Notes under the pieces: model-generated
Databases searched by the model: none
Told to the model about the DNA's origin: nothing
Seen by the model: the letters and a program-made list of their open reading frames with translations, nothing else
Program-made: the position numbers and the translations under genes
Assembly: GCA_039654915.1 (NCBI GenBank)
Contig: CM077600.1
Span: forward strand, 76,517,992 to 76,581,991
Reading direction: 5' to 3'
Source of the DNA: Aquilaria yunnanensis
Taxonomy: Eukaryota; Streptophyta; Magnoliopsida; Malvales; Thymelaeaceae
Length of the DNA: 64,000 nt
Shown: positions 24,201-35,510 of the stretch, piece after piece
Numbering within the stretch: position 1 is the first letter of the stretch
Layout: each line of letters begins with the position of its first letter

Positions 24201-25589
24201 GCTACTTCCAATTACAAATAACAGACCCCAATGTTTCCAGCCATTGAACTCCTAGCACAATATCTAGCCTTGACAGTGGGAGTGAATAAAGTGTAAGAGT
24301 AAAAATGGTACCCTATAAGTTTACTAATACCTTCTCATAACGTCCCTGACATTTCAACCGTTCCCCATTAGCTACACGAACTGTGAAGGATTCAGTGGAG
24401 ACCACCGATAGCTGCAACAGGTTCGCCAGACATTCGCTGATGAAGTTATGGGTTGATCCGCTGTCTATCAACACTATGGCTTCCTAGGACCAATACTGGC
24501 TTTAACTCGCATGGTCTTGGGGGCGAGCCATCCTGTTAATGCATGTAGTGTGATCTCCGGCTCCGGTGGTTCCCCCTGCTCATCATTTGCTGGCGTCGAC
24601 TCTGTGCTTTCTGCACAAACAATATTGTTCATCCCAATCGGACCCTCCAGCAATAAGAGTTGTGGTTTTTGACAACGGTGGCCTGCTGTGAACCTTTCGT
24701 TGCAGTGGAAGCATAATCCTTGGGCCCTCTTCCTCTGCATTTCCTCCCAGCTTAAGCGCCGAACTGGAGTTGTGTTAACAGTTGGGGTGGCACGTACTGC
24801 TGCAGGTAATGGTGGGGGCTGCCGAAATTGTTGCGGTGGTGGCTTTGTGAACTTTGGCTGCCTCTGTAGCTGGTCATCTCTCATCCTGGCCAAACTAATG
24901 GCGTCTTTCAATGATTGAGGTTTGAACATTTGGACACCATCTGCTATTTCCGCCTTCAACCCCCCCATAAAAGTTCCCACGAGAGCCCTTTGAGTCCAGT
25001 TACGAACTCGGTTGCCCAGCCTCTCGAATTCACGTTGATAATCGCGTAGAGATCCTTCTTGTCGTACCCTCGATAAGGCTTCATCAAAATTTTCAACATC
25101 TGATGGTCCGAAACGAGCCCACAGCTCTTCTTCGAATATTTCCCAAGTCATCGTCTTTCCTTCAACCTAGAATGCCTTGCGAATCCACTGCCACCATTGG
25201 TTAGCTTCACCTTCTAAATGGAAGGATGCCAAGGGGACCTTCTGAGTCTCATTCGTATCCTGAAACTCAAAGAATTGGTTAACTCTATTGAACCATTCTG
25301 TTGGATCATCTCCGGAGAATCAAGGAAACTCTAATTTGGCTGTTTTGGATGAGAAATTTCTCCTGCAAACTTCCGTCTCGTCCTGGTAGTTGCGTGAATG
25401 CCTCTCACGCCCAGAACCAATAGCACCCGAAGCTTCTTTGCTGGATAAAACAACCTCCGATAATCGGCTAATGGTTTCCTCCAATTGTTGCAGCTTATCA
25501 GCCATTCCTTGTTCCATCTGGTGCAGCCCATTCTGGACTCCCCCCATCGCTGTCTCCAGAAGCTCTATCCGCTCCTTGTTCGTGGCCAT
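21140..25589 (-). pseudogene. Reina-like gag-pol polyprotein, about ten inactivating lesions
   Basis: The probable start MATNKERIELLETAMGG is at 25589, and the stop is inside the 3' LTR at 21140. In order: coiled-coil gag N-terminus; Retrotrans_gag core (FEEELWARFGPSDVENFDEAL); CCHC-like knuckle CFHCNERFTAGHRC; protease LIDSGSTHNF; RT with FFDD in LVFFDDILIYS; RNase H (ETDASGDGIGAVL); integrase zinc and DDE core (SLDFIEGLP, VGDRDPIF, then the Glu region); chromodomain (LDTRWVRRG, SLVQWKHLPVEDATWEP) and the end PNPKYRG. Stops occur at 25320, 25167, 24313, 24202, 24094, 23386, 22835, 22046 and 21608, with shifts near 24480 and 23150 and a further break near 21895. Confidence 0.93.
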
Positions 25590-25623
25590 CAGTGTTGCAA
25601 TGGTCAAAGAAGGATGTAGTGCA

Positions 25624-25635
25624 GCTCTGATACCA
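25624..25635 (-). other. Primer-binding site, intronic chromovirus
   Basis: The minus strand reads TGGTATCAGAGC (initiator Met-tRNA complement), one base from the LTR edge at 25637. Confidence 0.92.
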
Positions 25636-25636
25636 A

Positions 25637-25972
25637 TGATAGGTCCCAATCAGAACTCGCTAATTTGCAAAGAAGATATATTCTCTTTGGGTGAGAATTA
25701 GACCACAAAAGTCTGATATAAATGCTTTCCATCCACCTTTACTAGCTGATGTTCTTTAAATAGGAAAAGAATAAAACTGCCACGCACTACTAACCCATAA
25801 AACAAAGTTCCTATCGTGGCATGACTTCTTTAATAAATAAACGTGCTCTTCTAACAGAAACGTGCTCAACAAATGCCTAACAGAAATGCAAAAATCTCCC
25901 CACAAACGTTTTCAGCCACGATACTTGGGATTTGGCCGAGGAGCCCTTGCTAATCTTCGTGGACCTCTATCA
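25637..25972 (-). repeat. 5' LTR of the intronic chromovirus
   Basis: 336 bp, same ends as the 3' LTR, seven substitutions apart, next to TSD GATAC at 25973-25977. Confidence 0.95.
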
Positions 25973-26004
25973 GATACATGCACACAGAATCAACTTTACG
26001 GTAC

Positions 26005-26088
26005 TTGCCTTTCGGATGATGCATATGAAGAGGTAATAAATGAACAGAAGAAGAATACACCCAGCTAGTGTACCCAGGCTTTTGCCAT
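26005..26088 (-). pseudogene. Defensin-like gene exon 1 (signal peptide), frame broken
   Basis: On the minus strand an ATG at 26088 is followed by a hydrophobic signal-peptide-like stretch (LAGCILLLFIYYLFICIIRKA) ending at a GT donor (GCAA|GTACCG, donor at 26004). The hydrophobic frame joins exon 2 in phase, but it is offset by one base from the ATG. Read from the ATG, the frame meets TAG after seven codons. A one-base loss in the short A-run after the ATG would explain this. Alternatives are another start upstream (none seen in frame to about 26330) or a sequencing error. A possible upstream TATA (TATATATA) lies at about 26090-26097. Confidence 0.55.
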
Positions 26089-27616
26089 AGGTATATATAA
26101 AAAAGATGATTCCAGTATTGACTTGTTTGGATTTGTGTTTTATGGCGACCACCCCTGCATATATAAGAATAACAGATGGGACAATTTGGGTTATATCGGA
26201 TGGAAATGCCATGGCTGAGCTTTGGGCTGATAGAGTTTGCTCTAGGGATCTATGTCCAATAAAAACAACTACAAATTGTGGACAACTCTTGGAGTTTCTT
26301 AAGAAGCTATTTTGGACACAAACTGATGACAACTAGCGATCTCACGACTGGGATAGGTTGTTCAGCTTTTTTGGTTTTATTATATGAAATCCACATGCCG
26401 TTTAACTGCCGTGGCAGAGCTTACACCAAAATTTCATAAGGTCAACTTAGTATGCATCTTAAAAATGACTAATATATATTGAAAAGATGAATTACAAAAT
26501 TTTCAGTCTCAAATTTATTTTCATGATCTGTAGTTGTATTATTGATAACAAAAGTGATGAAACTCGTAGAATGGTATAACGGCTCTTACGTTAGACATTT
26601 TTTTGACATATTTCTTTTTCAAAAAAATTCTGATTTTCTATATAATTTATTTTCTTTTTTCTTCCCTGATTTCCTTACCAAGTCATATATTTTTATCCAA
26701 TGGCACAATACCTATAACATCTCATTTTTAAATTAAGATGTATTCCTGCTTATCCCATTTTTAAATCTAGATGTGTTTTATCCTTTCTTAGCTTTTTCAA
26801 GACAAACAAGAAAACACGTTTGCTATAAGTAAAACTAGTTTACATATCCAACGTTACCATAGCATTGCAAATTGAATCAGAAAAATAACTTATTTTCTAT
26901 TGTTAAACAAATATTATTAAAAAAAAATCTTATCAAAACAGTAATTTTAAAAGTACCAAATTGATTTTTTTTTTTGGTACTATTATGAGGTATCACAACC
27001 CAATGGGTCAGATTACTCCTTGCTCGTAGATTGTGGTTGCCATCGGGCCAAGGGTATTTTGTTCAGTGGAATACCATGGGAAATTTTGAACCTAGCTAAA
27101 ACTTGCATCTGTTAATATTGTACTGATAAAATAATCACTTTCATCACATGTTTATTTTTACGTCGTTTTTCTTGTACTGAATGTCATTTGAATGTAAAAA
27201 TTAAATACATAAAATAATCACTTGAATAACTTATTTTTTTTTCAAAATAATTAAAATTTTATGAATATTTTATACAGATAAAATAATCGCTTTAATATGC
27301 TGCCTAAATTATTTATTTTCATAATTAGTTGAAAACGTTGACATGCAATTGTAATGAATTTTATACTTCTAGCAAAAAAAAATTAATGTATTCCGTGCGA
27401 TAGTTAAGACCGAAAATAAAAAGAAAACAAATGCGCCAATTTGTAAATCTTTAAACATTTAAAAAATACAAAATTCTTTCCTTATTTAACTTTTCCAAGA
27501 CAAATAAGAAAACGCGTTTTTTATAAGTAAAATGAGCCTGTCTTTGTCACTGGCTTTATTGAATTAGTAATAAACTTTTTTTTTTTTATCTACCACAATG
27601 TTCAACATATATTACA
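26089..27616. other. AT-rich flank, possible defensin-like gene promoter
   Basis: Sequence upstream of the minus-strand exon 1. A TATATATA-like stretch occurs at 26090-26097. A 120-codon minus ORF (25970-26332) mostly overlaps the exon and has no independent support. Beyond 26340 the DNA is AT-rich with homopolymers and no recognisable gene. Confidence 0.5.
26425..26723. repeat. Duplicated intergenic segment, copy 1 (empty site)
   Basis: Matches 27617-27733 plus 28360-28541 by eye (shared ATTACAAAATTTTCA, TTTATCCAATGGCACA and so on). It lacks the 626-bp insertion, so it serves as the unoccupied site; the target equivalent is TTGTATTAT at 26534-26542. Confidence 0.8.
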
Positions 27617-28541
27617 ACAAAATTTCATAGGGCCAACTTAGTATGTATCTTACCAATGACTAATATACATAGAAAAGATGTCTTACAAAATTTTCAATCT
27701 AAAATTTATTTTCATGTTCTGTAGTTATATTATGGCAAAAATATTAAGTTTGCCACTAATGTTTTTGGGATGATAGCGGATATGTAATTATAGTTTTTTT
27801 TGACACAATCTTCCATTCATGTTTTACAATTGGCCGGATATGCTACTGAAGTTTCAAATTAAAAATAAATATGCCACTGGCCGTTAAATATGTAATGGAA
27901 AACATTAAAAAATTAATGAAAAAAGTTAAAAATAATAAATTTTAAAAATTTAAGGTGATAATATAAGTTTTAACAAATTTTAAAGACTTTTTGCAATTAG
28001 ATTATCTCTCTTTCTTGAATGTTGGTTAGGAGATTAAACAATAGAAATAGAGGAAGGGCAGTGATGGGGCTAGGATGCTGGTGACGGAGATAATGACAGA
28101 GCTAAAGTATTGATAGCAAAGATCAGACTCTCTTTTGGCAAAAATCTCATCAAACGTCCTAACATTTTTTTTTAAAGATGCATAATAACCCAAGATTTCA
28201 AAATCTGCTATTTTTACATTTTTTTTTTGTTATTTTTTAACCAGCAGTGGCATATTAGACCTATTTTAAAACATTAGTAGGAAATTGGGCCTAAAAAAAA
28301 CTATAGTGACATATTCGCTCCATACTTAAAACATTAGTGACAAATTTAACATTTCTGCCTTAAATTATTGATGACAAAAGCGATGAAAATCATAGAATGG
28401 TTAACGTCTCTTATGTTAACCATTTTTTAACATATTTATTTTTCAAAATTTTTTTTATTTTCTATATAGTTTATTTTCTTCTTCTTTCCCTGATATCCTT
28501 ACAATACATTTTTATCCAATGGCACATTACATACAACATCT
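27617..28541. repeat. Duplicated intergenic segment, copy 2 (occupied)
   Basis: Second copy of 26425-26723, split by the MULE-like element at 27734-28359. Additional short matches (AAGACAAATAAGAAAACGCG at about 27497 against 26803) show that the duplication extends to flanking DNA. Confidence 0.78.
27734..28359. mobile_element. MULE-like non-autonomous DNA transposon (626 bp)
   Basis: Terminal inverted repeats of about 32 bp start GGCAAAAATATTAAGTTTG at the left and, reversed, GGCAGAAATGTTAAATTTG at the right, continuing CACTAATGTTTT in both (about four mismatches). Nine-base flanks TTATATTAT (27725-27733) and TTAAATTAT (28360-28368) differ at one base, as expected of an aged Mutator-type duplication. 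The interior has no ORF, so it is non-autonomous. The paralogous segment at 26425-26723 shows the empty site. Confidence 0.82.
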
Positions 28542-31500
28542 AATGGTTATAAATGCTTGTTCACGTATACCCCTAAGTTATGCGGCTTAGATAAGAAATG
28601 ATTTTTCTAATTTTCTAACAAAACATTTTTGTATATATTCCTGCTTATCCCATTTTCAAATCAAGATAAGGTACACGTTTCTTACACGTAAAACGAGTCT
28701 TGTCTTTGTTATTGGCTCTTTTCAAAATTATATATATAACAAGAGCATCTATGAAAGGTATAGTTGACTTTTTATATAACAGATGAAATGTTGTGTTGAC
28801 ATGTGGCCAATTTTTTTCTTTTAGTAAGATAACTGTATTATATTACACATGATATACCAAATATACATCTGACTTTATTAAGTAATACTGTAATGATATA
28901 CGGCATTCAAACTCACATTTGTTCACTTTGATTCAAATTTAGAATTGAAGATGAGGATAAAATTAGGATTCAAATTAAATATAGATATCAATTTAAAAAG
29001 AAAACAAAAAAATCTATAAATACACATGTACCCGATTATAGTAATTAAAATTTAGATATAAAATTAATTTGGTAGGCTTACTTTATTCACCTAAAAATAA
29101 AACTTTTTAACTTAACTTTTTTTTTTTGTCAACCGCCCCAAACCCCAAAACATATGCCTAAATTTTCTTTCTGTAATTTACCATGTAATAGCATTATTTT
29201 TTAGCAAACATTAATTTTCTATTTGAAATTTTGTTATCAATAATTAATTTCTCATAGGGGCATAAATTTATTTGATTTTTTTAATTATTATTTTTGTTTT
29301 AGAGTTTTTATATGCCCCATAATTATCTCTTTGGCTTTTGTCACTAGAACAATTACTATTATATAATTGGCAAGTTTTTGTGTTTCCTTTATGATATAAT
29401 ACTGCCACTATCTTAATTCTTAGCTAGTGGAGATATTGGAAAAATGATTCAGTACAGCTATCGTAAGGTTTGTGTTTATTTTCCTATGATACTTGCTCAT
29501 CATAATTTTCATGTAAGGATATATTTGGTTCAATAATTTTAAAAATATCTTAAAAATAAAATTTTAAGAAAGTAAATGTATATAAAAATAAAATTTTGAC
29601 CTTCTGATAGTTGTTCACATATCATGAAGAATGAAGTAAGTAAATATTCTATTTTATTACAAGAATAAAATTTTATGTTTAACAGAGGAATTTTATCACT
29701 TAACAAGCTAAACATATGATTGACACATGTTTCCGAAACTATCCCTTAGATAAATGCCAATACATCTTAATAATTTTTCTCAAAACTATGGCCATTCGAC
29801 CTTCATCCACTTTAGTCATTCGAGCGCCATCCTCGATCCACTTTGGCAAACAGACACAGGAATACCTTGTGAATCAACTATTTTCTATCACTCCACAATT
29901 AGCCTTAATCCATACAGGAATACCATGTGAAATGCCATCACCTTGGATAACCATCTTCTATTCACTTTTCAAACCTCCTATCCCGCTTGTCAAACTCCAC
30001 TGAACCTTCACAGGATTTTTTGCTTAAGCTACAATCGGCATGATTGTTATCAATTCTCATTTCGACCAAGAAGAATGTTGTCGTGGCACAATGGAGACTC
30101 AAACCTCCTATCCTGCCTTCTCCAAGAGATCCCACAGGTGATCGCGTCGCATCAAATGCACCGCTTCATGTTTCAATCAATCGTAGCTCTGAATCCATGA
30201 GAACTAAGGATTGATTTTGCCATTTTCATGTGTCCCTTTTTTGTGCTTGACATTGTAAATAGTAGCATATAAATTAAGGTTATTGTTAATGTTATTTTTC
30301 TAATGCAGTAATATTAGCTTTCGTGGTCTCAATCATGGACGTTTTACTTTCTGCCATTGTCAAGGTGATAACTTGTATCAACTTCAAAAACATTCATTGC
30401 TCAGTTGGTCAATTTCCAGTTGTTTGATTTGCGAGTTATGAAAGATTCATATTCATTACCCTTAAGATATATTGAGACACTTGCCCTAGATAGAGGTAGA
30501 GAGGAAAAAAGGGGTCACAGGGACTAAACTTGCTTATATATCATGTTGATACAATATCTTTGTAACAGACTTTTGTTAAAGGCTCTCTCAATTGGCAGCA
30601 CAAGGCCACTTGGTGGCTTCGCTGCCGAACTACTAGTGTTGGCTGCTCTTTAAAGTTTGCAGTTGCTACTGTCTTATTGATTTGGTCAAGGGATTTAGAA
30701 ACATGTTATGGTTCTGGTACATAGTATGTAAAATGGAAACCTGAGCCCAATATTTTAGCCACATTTTAAATGGTTGGAAAAAAAATGCCCTACAAGAAAG
30801 ATTAAGAAGACAATAGAAAAGCAAGTAGAAAATATTGCAGAATCAGCTGTTGCATTTTAATGAAAAGATAAAACAGTGGCCATTTACTTTTTGTTTTGGC
30901 TGGCACATTTCTCCTTTATTAAGGACCATTATTTGTTTGATCAAGCATAAACTTGGGTATACAACTTGGAATTGTTGATTGCAAGTTGAGCAATTATATT
31001 GCATCAATCTAAAATATTGTTTCTCCATGTATCATGTAGATGTATATATGTATTTGTGTGTGTATCTGTGTTTGTGTGTGCGTGTTTAAACTGTATTTCT
31101 GTGGTATGTTTCAAGATGGTAAGAGGAAGAGGGGTTCAAGAAAGATAAATGGTGCTCGAGGGTATATTACAGTCAAGAATAAGTTGGACACAGCCGGTTT
31201 ATTTTTTTCTATCGCTTTATCTGATTACTATTTTTCTGGATTTTAGCTATTTGTGGTTAATTTATATAGTGTTGATCGATTATCAACTAAACATAAAATC
31301 GTCAATTCTTACAGAGAAGAAACAGTCCTGATTGTTTCTTGAAATTGAATTCAGTTTGTCCTGATTATTGAAATCCATTTTGTTAACATTATATCGCTTA
31401 TCTTTTATAGTTCTTTATCATTTCAGGTTAATCTTCCAAATTAATTAGTCTTTTGAGGTTGATGTTGTTTAATGGGGTTGAAATTGTAGGAATCTACTCA

Positions 31501-32470
31501 GTTTAAGGTGCAGTTGTCTAGAAAATTAAAGGAAAATGGTTGTTAAAGCTATCTATGTGGGCCAAGCAGTAACAGCTTGACGACTAAGACAGGTTCAAAG
31601 AATTTGGATAGGTTTCTTTTAGAGGGCTGAGTATATGGCCAAGCTTCCATCCTTGGTCTTTTCTCTTTATACATATGAACTTAATGTTAGCTTTGTATTT
31701 TGAAGGACATAATCATTATTTTCTGAATATATTTTTTTTTTCAGCATTTGGGATTTATGATTAGAGCCCGGTTACCAAGCATAACGTCTTTCATGAGCGA
31801 GGCCAATAAGAAGCTTTAACGGTAGACCTCTCACTTATGAGGCAGGGGTGAGTGGAATGTGAGTCTTTTTCCATAGTTAGGTTCAATATTGCTTTTGATA
31901 GTAACTCGTATCTACAAATTGATAACGCTATGCTAGCAAAATAATTTTTCCTATTTTAATATATGGTTTTCTCTACTGCTGTTGGATAGCCAAGCTGCCA
32001 TTGTCTTTTCTTCTCTCTACTAGGCCTTCATTGTCGTCTACTAATTCTCTTTTCTAATTACTCATGGCCATGAATGTTATTTTGCTGCACCGGGTGCCAA
32101 TCCTTTTATTTCTTTTTGCTTTGTAGGTTTATATGATGGGGCCATCAGGCTTTCTTTTGTGATCATGCATAGTCTCAATAAAATTAAAAACTGTATTAGT
32201 TGTACACAAAAAAAAAAGCCGGTAATATTTATTTTACTAATGTTATTTTTTCCTAAAGTAATTTCATTAGTTAAAGGATTAACCTTCACCACATTTGCCA
32301 AGATAGCTCATTTTAGTAAAGTCATCAACGTTTTTTTTGGACAATTTTAAAAACTCTAGCAAAAATATCGGGATGATATTCAGGTTTTTGTCCCAAAATA
32401 AGTTATAATGTCATTTGATGAATACTCATAAGTGTATTGTTATTAAGGGTTTAAATCATCATTATACACT
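28542..32470. other. AT-rich intergenic DNA, no supported gene
   Basis: Mostly AT-rich with poly-A/T runs. 29716-30200 is less biased and contains a small direct repeat (CAGGAATACCTTGTGA and CAGGAATACCATGTGA) but no recognisable protein. 30300-31900 looks like intron or degraded gene sequence; short ORFs at 31040-31246 and 32077-32301 have no motif. 31740-31870 is slightly GC-richer and may be a transposon scrap. Confidence 0.5.
31038..31087 (+). repeat. TG-rich microsatellite
   Basis: Irregular (TG)n with TA and TC interruptions, for example TTTGTGTGTGTATCTGTG. Confidence 0.8.
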
Positions 32471-34713
32471 TTGAGTATAATTAATTTCTATATTCTGAGC
32501 TTTTTTCCAGCAGGTTATTATTCATGCATTTTTACTATTCACTTGTCACTATTCACCGACTTACTGTTTATACATGTATTTTACTGTTTATACGGGTATT
32601 TATTGCACATATGCATTTTACTGTTTATTAATATTAAAATATATATATTAAATAATTATTTTTTACGTAGATAAAATCATCGCTTGGCGGCCTTCACGAA
32701 AAAAATCATATCTGGAGCTGTAGATGTCGGAACTAAGTGATTCCAAATTCATCTGAAACCCAACACATAGATCTTCAACTCTGCTTCATTCCATGAGCTA
32801 ATTTAATCATTTTCATTGCCGAAATCTGATTATAGATGAGACCATTTGTTATTTTCGTATGCTGAAGAGCAATTTCGGTAAAAAAATCATAACTTGAGCT
32901 ACGGATGTCCGACTTGAATGAGCAAGCTATTGATTCGAAGCTAAAGAGGATATCTACAACTTCCATTCTTTGAGGAAAAGCTGATCTGATGTCTACGATG
33001 GTCGATAAATTAAAAGATTACCATTTTATTTTTACCATTTCACCCACCCCAAAACTCTATAAATAGGCACCTTGGGAGGAGGGTGAAGGCTGCCATTTCT
33101 TAGGCCTCCTTTATGTTCTTTTATTTTCTTTAGCTTTTCTTTTTTGTTCTTGTTCTTGTTTTCAATACCGAAGTTCTGTCCAAGTGTTTTCTCGTTCTTG
33201 TTCTTGCTCTTTCCTTTGATCTTTCAATCCATGTTTATTTCATCTTTCTACATGTTGCTTACTTTTATTATGGCTAACTAATCTTCTTTTTTCTAAGCTA
33301 AAATGGATGAAGCTTTTGGTATAGATGTTGATAGCCGAAGGGCTATCGCCTCTATCTAACCCGAACTCGGAGCGTCAGGGAACGTGAGGATACTATTAGC
33401 TCCCCGAGGTACTAGACAGATCGCCTTCGGAGATGGAGAATCAGCTATTGCAAGCCGAAGAGGATCTCCCCGAAGGCGGAACCCTGAATCAGGGAACTCC
33501 CCGAACTACGGGCATATTTCCCGAAGGGGCATCGTCCGCGCCAAAGGACGACCTCGTCCAGGGACTTCGGGAGTACGGCATGAGCATTTAAGGAGCCTCT
33601 GACATGTCGCCCACAGACGTTACAGGCCGCCCCAAACAGCGGTCTGACACACCGACGCCATCCAGGTCCCATCATGACCTGTCTCGGTTCAAGGCTCAAG
33701 AAACCTGCCACCGGCTACTTGTCCCCTACGCCCAGAAATTCAGGAAAGATCCGACCGAACACGTGTCATGATCTGAACGGACTGAATACTCCTATAAATA
33801 CCAGGAAATAAACCTGGGCAAAGGATCGATCCTTGAGCAGACTCCTCTCCTTGAGAAAACACAAATAGGCAAGGCCATTCTACTTTTCAGTGCTCCTCCC
33901 TTATTTTCTTTCAAGACACTGACTTGGGCGTCGGAGGCTCCTCCCCGGAAACACACCCCGGGGACTTCCTAACCCTCTCTTCTGAGCTTTTCAGGCGCGC
34001 TCCCCTGGGCAGTTCGGGACTCCAGGCGGTCTCCCTCTCAAGAAGTCCCTCTATAAGTCTCAATGTCACTCCACGAAGATGCTGACCGGAATCAGATGTG
34101 ATGATTGATTTGAATGGATCACAACGTTAACGGTATTTTCTTCCTTAATCTATTTAACTTCCTTCCTTGTTAAGTAGGAGTCTTGATTCATCATAGTCAA
34201 ATCATTGGCACAAAAGCTGCTTGATTCCCTCTGTAGAACATAGCTCTGCCGGCTATATTAGAATCTTGAGTTATTGTCGACAAAGGTTGGCATGATGGAT
34301 ACTTGAACCCATTAGTAAGCGTTGGCGTTTTAAGATCAATGAAAGTTAATACTAACTAAATTCCCCTTTTGGAACCTCCTTTATGTGTGGATCTCAATTG
34401 AGTGGTAAGATTGGCTAAAATAAATCATAACCGATATACTAAAAGTGGATCCCCTAACCTTAGCTGTTTTAATTGAATTTTAATTTTAATTAACACCTGT
34501 TCACACTTTGCACCAAATACTTTCTCTCTTAAAATCCTGTAATTTGTATTTTTACTTCACTTCCCTGTGGTTCGACACTCGGACTCACGAGATTTATTAC
34601 TTGCGACAACCTATACTTAGGTTACAACTGCTAGAGTGCAGCACCATTCTAATTTCTCCCCACCGTACTTTGCAAGTAAATGTAATGAATAAATCACGAT
34701 GTCCATTCCATCT
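32471..34713 (+). repeat. Probable gypsy LTR remnant, interrupted by a solo LTR
   Basis: LTR-like landmarks on the plus strand: CACTATTCACCGACTTACTG and TTTACTGTTTATAC repeats at 32538-32640, a core promoter TATAAATA at 33058-33065 followed by a pyrimidine-rich leader, then after the solo LTR a CCCTGTGGTTCGACACTCGG motif at about 34563-34582 that is common near the 3' end of long gypsy LTRs. Borders, TSD and clade (Athila- or Tat-like) are not resolved. Two similar paragraphs at 32690-32760 and 32870-32950 (AAAAAATCATA...GAGCT...GATGTC) form an internal repeat. No coding sequence is seen. Confidence 0.5.
33329..34094 (+). mobile_element. Tat-type solo LTR (766 bp)
   Basis: Starts TGATAGCCGAAGGGC, ends GACCGGAATCA, and is flanked by perfect 5-bp repeats GATGT (33324-33328 and 34095-34099). 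It is GC-rich compared with its surroundings. TATAAATA lies at 33793-33800 and TGACTTGGGCGTCGGAGG at about 33920-33937. No internal region or second LTR is present, so it is a solo LTR left by LTR-LTR recombination. It is related to the fragment at 17755-18126. Confidence 0.9.
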
Positions 34714-35510
34714 TGATGCACGCCCCAATGGTATAAAGACCATGAAACGCCTCCAAGATATATTCCAAACTCCACAAGGTGTGAAAAAGACTGGATTTAA
34801 ACCCCCACTCCTACTCAACTTGTGATTAGAAACAATAAGTATAAGAAAACCAAGAACACAAGCAACTTGCGCACCAAGATAGTCCTTAAAGAACAAAAGA
34901 GATTTTCTCTCAAAAGTAGCAATATTATTTCATCCAAATGCTATGTTTTACAACCATAATATATGCCTATTTATAAGCCAAAACTAAGGTAAAATATAGG
35001 CCAAAATTTTTTGCCAAAGTTGCAAAGGAAACCTAGGTGCAAAAGACTAAATAAAACCTAGTCAAACTAGGACTCTAACACACATTTAGCACATGTTTAA
35101 TGTGTGCAGTGAATTCCTTTAATCCTATGTGACCTGAATCACTTCCATAGCCCTAATAACATCCTAAATAATGTAAATAAATATGAAAATAAAATAAAAA
35201 TACTTTACAACACAAGATTGGACCTAAAAATCCAAAAATAGTCTTCTCGGGTGCACTTAAGGGCTCCTTAGGGTTCTTGCTTGTGTCTTCAACTTCAAGC
35301 TTGAATAATTGAGTTCCATTGGCTTGAGACCTTCTCTTAGATGTTGAAAAGAGGTCTTGAAACTTCAGGGCTTCAAAGATTCAGCTTGTGGAATGAAATG
35401 GTTCGTGAGACACCTTAAGGGGGCTCCAAATGTGCACTTAAGGGGTGCCCTTGTGGTTCCTTGTCTTTGGACTTGTCTAGGCACTCTAGAATTGAGTACC
35501 AAGCTTGGCC
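34714..35510 (-). repeat. 3' LTR of TR-GAG element, left part
   Basis: Starts TGATGCACGCCCC and follows 47706-48500 closely. It is interrupted at 35510 by the copia element and resumes at 43740 (TSD TGGCC at 35506-35510 and 43735-43739). Confidence 0.9.

Larger units (their letters stand above)
20865..25972 (-). mobile_element. Complete Ty3/gypsy chromovirus (Reina-like) in the intron
   Basis: Two 336-bp LTRs (20865-21200 and 25637-25972) start TGATAGGTCC and end CTCTATCA. They are flanked by the 5-bp duplication GATAC (20860-20864 and 25973-25977). Total length is 5108 bp. I count seven differences between the LTRs (about 2 percent), so the insertion is young. One gag-pol reading frame fills the interior on the minus strand. 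The short LTRs, single ORF and C-terminal chromodomain suggest the Reina clade (inference). It lies in the same orientation as the host defensin-like gene. Confidence 0.95.

Noticed and set aside
29716..30200. Two overlapping plus ORFs (95 and 85 codons)
   Set aside because: No motif, different frames, and surrounding sequence is AT-rich intergenic; could be pseudogene scrap but unsupported.
31108..31170. Possible MADS-box-like start (MVRGRG...)
   Set aside because: Similarity ends after six residues and a stop follows; no MADS signature.
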